Assembly (NCBI GenBank): GCA_016788685.1
Contig: JAEUSS010000253.1
Location: forward strand, 1 to 7,114
Reading direction: 5' to 3'
Length of the DNA stretch: 7,114 bases
From: Prolixibacteraceae bacterium
GTDB taxonomy: Bacteria > Bacteroidota > Bacteroidia > Bacteroidales > Prolixibacteraceae
The notes under the pieces were generated by a model. The model saw only the letters and a list, made by a program, of their open reading frames with translations. It did no database searches and was not told the origin of the DNA. Position 1 is the stretch's first letter. The number at the start of each line of letters is the position of its first letter. Shown piece after piece: positions 5,541-7,114 of the stretch. The translations under genes were made by a program, and so were the position numbers.

Positions 5541-6698
5541 ATGAATATGCGTTACTATCTTCTGATTATCTTCTTTTTGCTTCTTTTTCAGGCTAAATCA
5601 CAAGCTCAGCAATTAAGTCCGGATGCGAGTGTCAGCGTCATCACCTGTAATCCGGGCGAAGAAGTTTATTCGATGTACGGGCACACCGCGATCCGGGTGC
5701 TCGATCCGGCTTTGGGAATAGATGTTGTATTCAATTACGGCGTTTTCAGTTTTGAAACCCCGAACTTTTTGTACCGATTTGCTAAAGGACAAACAGATTA
5801 TCAGGTGGTAGAGCAGAGATTTTCGGGATTTTTACCCGAATACGAGGAAGAGAGGCGAAGCGTATACGAGCAGGTGCTCAATCTTTCTCCGGAAGGGAAA
5901 ACACATCTGTTTCTGGCTTTGATCGAAAATGCCCGCCCTGAAAACCGTGAATACCGCTACAACTTTTTTATGGACAATTGTGCCACCCGTGTTCGTGATA
6001 TGATTGAGCGTAACTCCGGGGGAACAGTCCATTTCTCTGATAACCATCCGGCTGAAAGCTATCGCGATCTGATTAAGAAATTTCACCAGCCTTTCCCCTG
6101 GTTCGATTTGGGCATTGACCTGCTCGTGGGGAAAAAGGCGGAAGAGCCGGTGACTGCTTACGGGCAAATGTTTTTGCCTGAATACCTGATGGATCAGTTT
6201 GCAAAAGCCGAGGTTACAATTGACGGAAAAACTCAGCCTTTGGTTCTGGATACCCGCACTCTGGTCGAATATCCGAACAATAAACACCATTCGGAACTGC
6301 CTTGGGCAACGATTGTTTTCGGAGTTTTTTTCCTTGTTGTAGCCGGGATCTCGGTACGTGGGTTCATCAGGAAAAAGAAGACCGATTGGCTTGATTATGC
6401 GCTGTTGGCGCTGAGCGGAATTGCCGGACTAATCATTGGCTGGGTAACCTTGTACTCCGAACATCCGGCAGTGAGCCCCAACTACAACCTGCTGTGGGCA
6501 TTTCCGCTTAACGTGGTATTTGCTGTAATCTGGAAGATCAAAAGATGGCGGCCATATACCAAAGTCTACTATTACCTGACGGGTTCTCTTTTGGTGCTCG
6601 CGTTCATAACCGGGCAGCAGTTTAATCCGGCAGTTTATTTCATTATCCTGAGCTTATTGGTGCGGGTTGTTGCCAACTTGATTCCGGATAAGAAATAG
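5541..6698 (+). CDS. lnb: DUF4105/Lnb-type membrane protein, probable lipoprotein N-acyltransferase
   Basis: From memory, Bacteroides proteins of this family (N-terminal domain formerly DUF4105) act as lipoprotein N-acyltransferase, adding the third acyl chain to the N-terminal Cys of lipoproteins, a job done by the unrelated Lnt in E. coli. I infer the same role here. With the start at 5541 the protein has 385 residues: a signal peptide (1-22, likely cut at SQA/QQ), a periplasmic domain to about 250 with YGHTAIR (His48), FNYG (64-67) and DNCATRVRD (Cys147) as likely catalytic residues, then five membrane segments near 254-273, 284-304, 315-333, 342-357 and 363-381. A conserved-looking SEHPAVSPNYNLL motif (306-318) lies after segment 2. 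The ATG at 5490 would add 17 residues that spoil the signal peptide; 5547 is an equally possible start. A different acyl transfer or hydrolase role is possible because DUF4105 has paralogues. Confidence 0.8.
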   Translation: MNMRYYLLIIFFLLLFQAKSQAQQLSPDASVSVITCNPGEEVYSMYGHTAIRVLDPALGIDVVFNYGVFSFETPNFLYRFAKGQTDYQVVEQRFSGFLPEYEEERRSVYEQVLNLSPEGKTHLFLALIENARPENREYRYNFFMDNCATRVRDMIERNSGGTVHFSDNHPAESYRDLIKKFHQPFPWFDLGIDLLVGKKAEEPVTAYGQMFLPEYLMDQFAKAEVTIDGKTQPLVLDTRTLVEYPNNKHHSELPWATIVFGVFFLVVAGISVRGFIRKKKTDWLDYALLALSGIAGLIIGWVTLYSEHPAVSPNYNLLWAFPLNVVFAVIWKIKRWRPYTKVYYYLTGSLLVLAFITGQQFNPAVYFIILSLLVRVVANLIPDKK

Positions 6699-6717
6699 GG
6701 GCAGGTTTCTTATCCGG
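6684..6717. terminator. Hairpin across the lnb stop codon, possible terminator or mRNA end
   Basis: CCGGATAAGAAA (6684-6695) and TTTCTTATCCGG (6706-6717) are perfect reverse complements, a 12-bp stem with a 10-nt loop. The left arm encodes the last four residues (PDKK, partly) of the lnb product and the stop codon TAG sits in the loop. No T-tract follows on either strand, so it is not a classical intrinsic terminator. It lies between convergent genes and could block or stabilise both 3' ends. Confidence 0.6.
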
Positions 6718-6726
6718 CGAGTACTG

Positions 6727-7114
6727 TTAATTCCCCGAAATAAGCTCCTGAGCCGGTGAGCCGATACGCTGAATCTTCCGGGTTAACGGACGTTCGATAG
6801 ATATGGGCACCTTTTCTTCGATAACACAACTGGTATCCAGTCCGAGTGCTTTCACATCGTTAATGCTGAACAAGCGGGTAAAGGCATGAAGCCCCATGAT
6901 CATGGTTTCCCAGGGGGATAGTTTATAATCCGGAGTCATTACACGGTCGAGGTTGACAAACAGAAAGTCGCCCGGGAAGTGATGTTTTTTCATGGATTCG
7001 AAAGAACTGCTCAGTTTAATCTCTCCATTGGCAACCATGTCTTTCAATACTTCTTTGAAGTACAGATTGATTCGGGGTTCAATTTTAAATCCAAGATGAA
7101 AATCTACCCGGATA
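6727..7114 (-). CDS. kup: Kup-type potassium uptake permease, C-terminal part (5' end outside the window)
   Basis: Kup proteins are inner-membrane proton-coupled potassium uptake carriers of about 620-650 residues. Only the last 128 residues are visible. The frame is open past 7047 to the right edge, reading RVDFHLGFKIEPRINLYFKEV before the downstream part, so the TTG at 7047 is internal. The visible stretch is the soluble cytosolic domain after the membrane core: it includes FHLGFK, a PGDFLFVNLDRV segment and a GLDTSCVIEEKVPISIERP segment near the C-terminus, as I recall from Bacteroidota Kup proteins. None of the transport core can be checked here. The gene converges on lnb with only 28 bp between stop codons. 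Confidence 0.85.
   Translation of the reverse strand, partial: IRVDFHLGFKIEPRINLYFKEVLKDMVANGEIKLSSSFESMKKHHFPGDFLFVNLDRVMTPDYKLSPWETMIMGLHAFTRLFSINDVKALGLDTSCVIEEKVPISIERPLTRKIQRIGSPAQELISGN

Noticed and set aside
5832..6290. 152-codon open frame on the - strand inside lnb
   Set aside because: It is antisense to the conserved His/Cys domain of Lnb, and its product resembles no family I know.

Overview
The window looks like an ordinary chromosomal segment of a Bacteroidota (Bacteroidetes) bacterium. Four things point there: a GYDIA-type GHMP kinase inside a mevalonate cluster, a DUF4105/Lnb-type membrane protein, a RicT/PSP1 protein that begins MGCSGC, and a Kup C-terminus of the Bacteroidota type. 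The visible gene starts also lack clear Shine-Dalgarno sequences, which is usual in that phylum. I cannot place it below phylum. Family assignments rest on recalled family motifs, not on a database search.

Positions 1-3978 (+ strand) hold four genes of isoprenoid precursor synthesis in one orientation: the 3' part of a class II HMG-CoA reductase, a GYDIA-family GHMP kinase, diphosphomevalonate decarboxylase and mevalonate kinase. The kinase and the decarboxylase overlap by 4 bp. Together they could carry HMG-CoA to isopentenyl diphosphate. No gene here is a recognised phosphomevalonate kinase, and the GYDIA kinase is the obvious candidate for that step. HMG-CoA synthase, thiolase and IPP isomerase are not in the window, and neither is the promoter of the cluster.

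At 4029-4069 a 15-bp perfect stem with an A-tract on one side and a T-tract on the other forms a bidirectional terminator. It separates the mevalonate cluster from the convergent ricT-like gene (5329-4082, - strand). That protein has the PSP1 domain, the two CGxxxCC clusters of the RicT family, an extra N-terminal CxxC, and a basic C-terminal tail built from five-residue repeats.

From 5330 to 5540 is a divergent intergenic region of about 210 bp with an AT-rich inverted repeat but no promoter I would call with confidence. Next comes a DUF4105/Lnb gene (5541-6698, +): signal peptide, periplasmic His/Cys domain and five membrane segments, a probable lipoprotein N-acyltransferase. A 12-bp perfect hairpin spans its stop codon. 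The convergent 3' end of a Kup potassium transporter gene (- strand) runs off the right edge.

No mobile element, CRISPR array, RNA gene or phage gene is visible. Nothing here is a clearly undescribed system. The most interesting open question is the missing phosphomevalonate kinase step.
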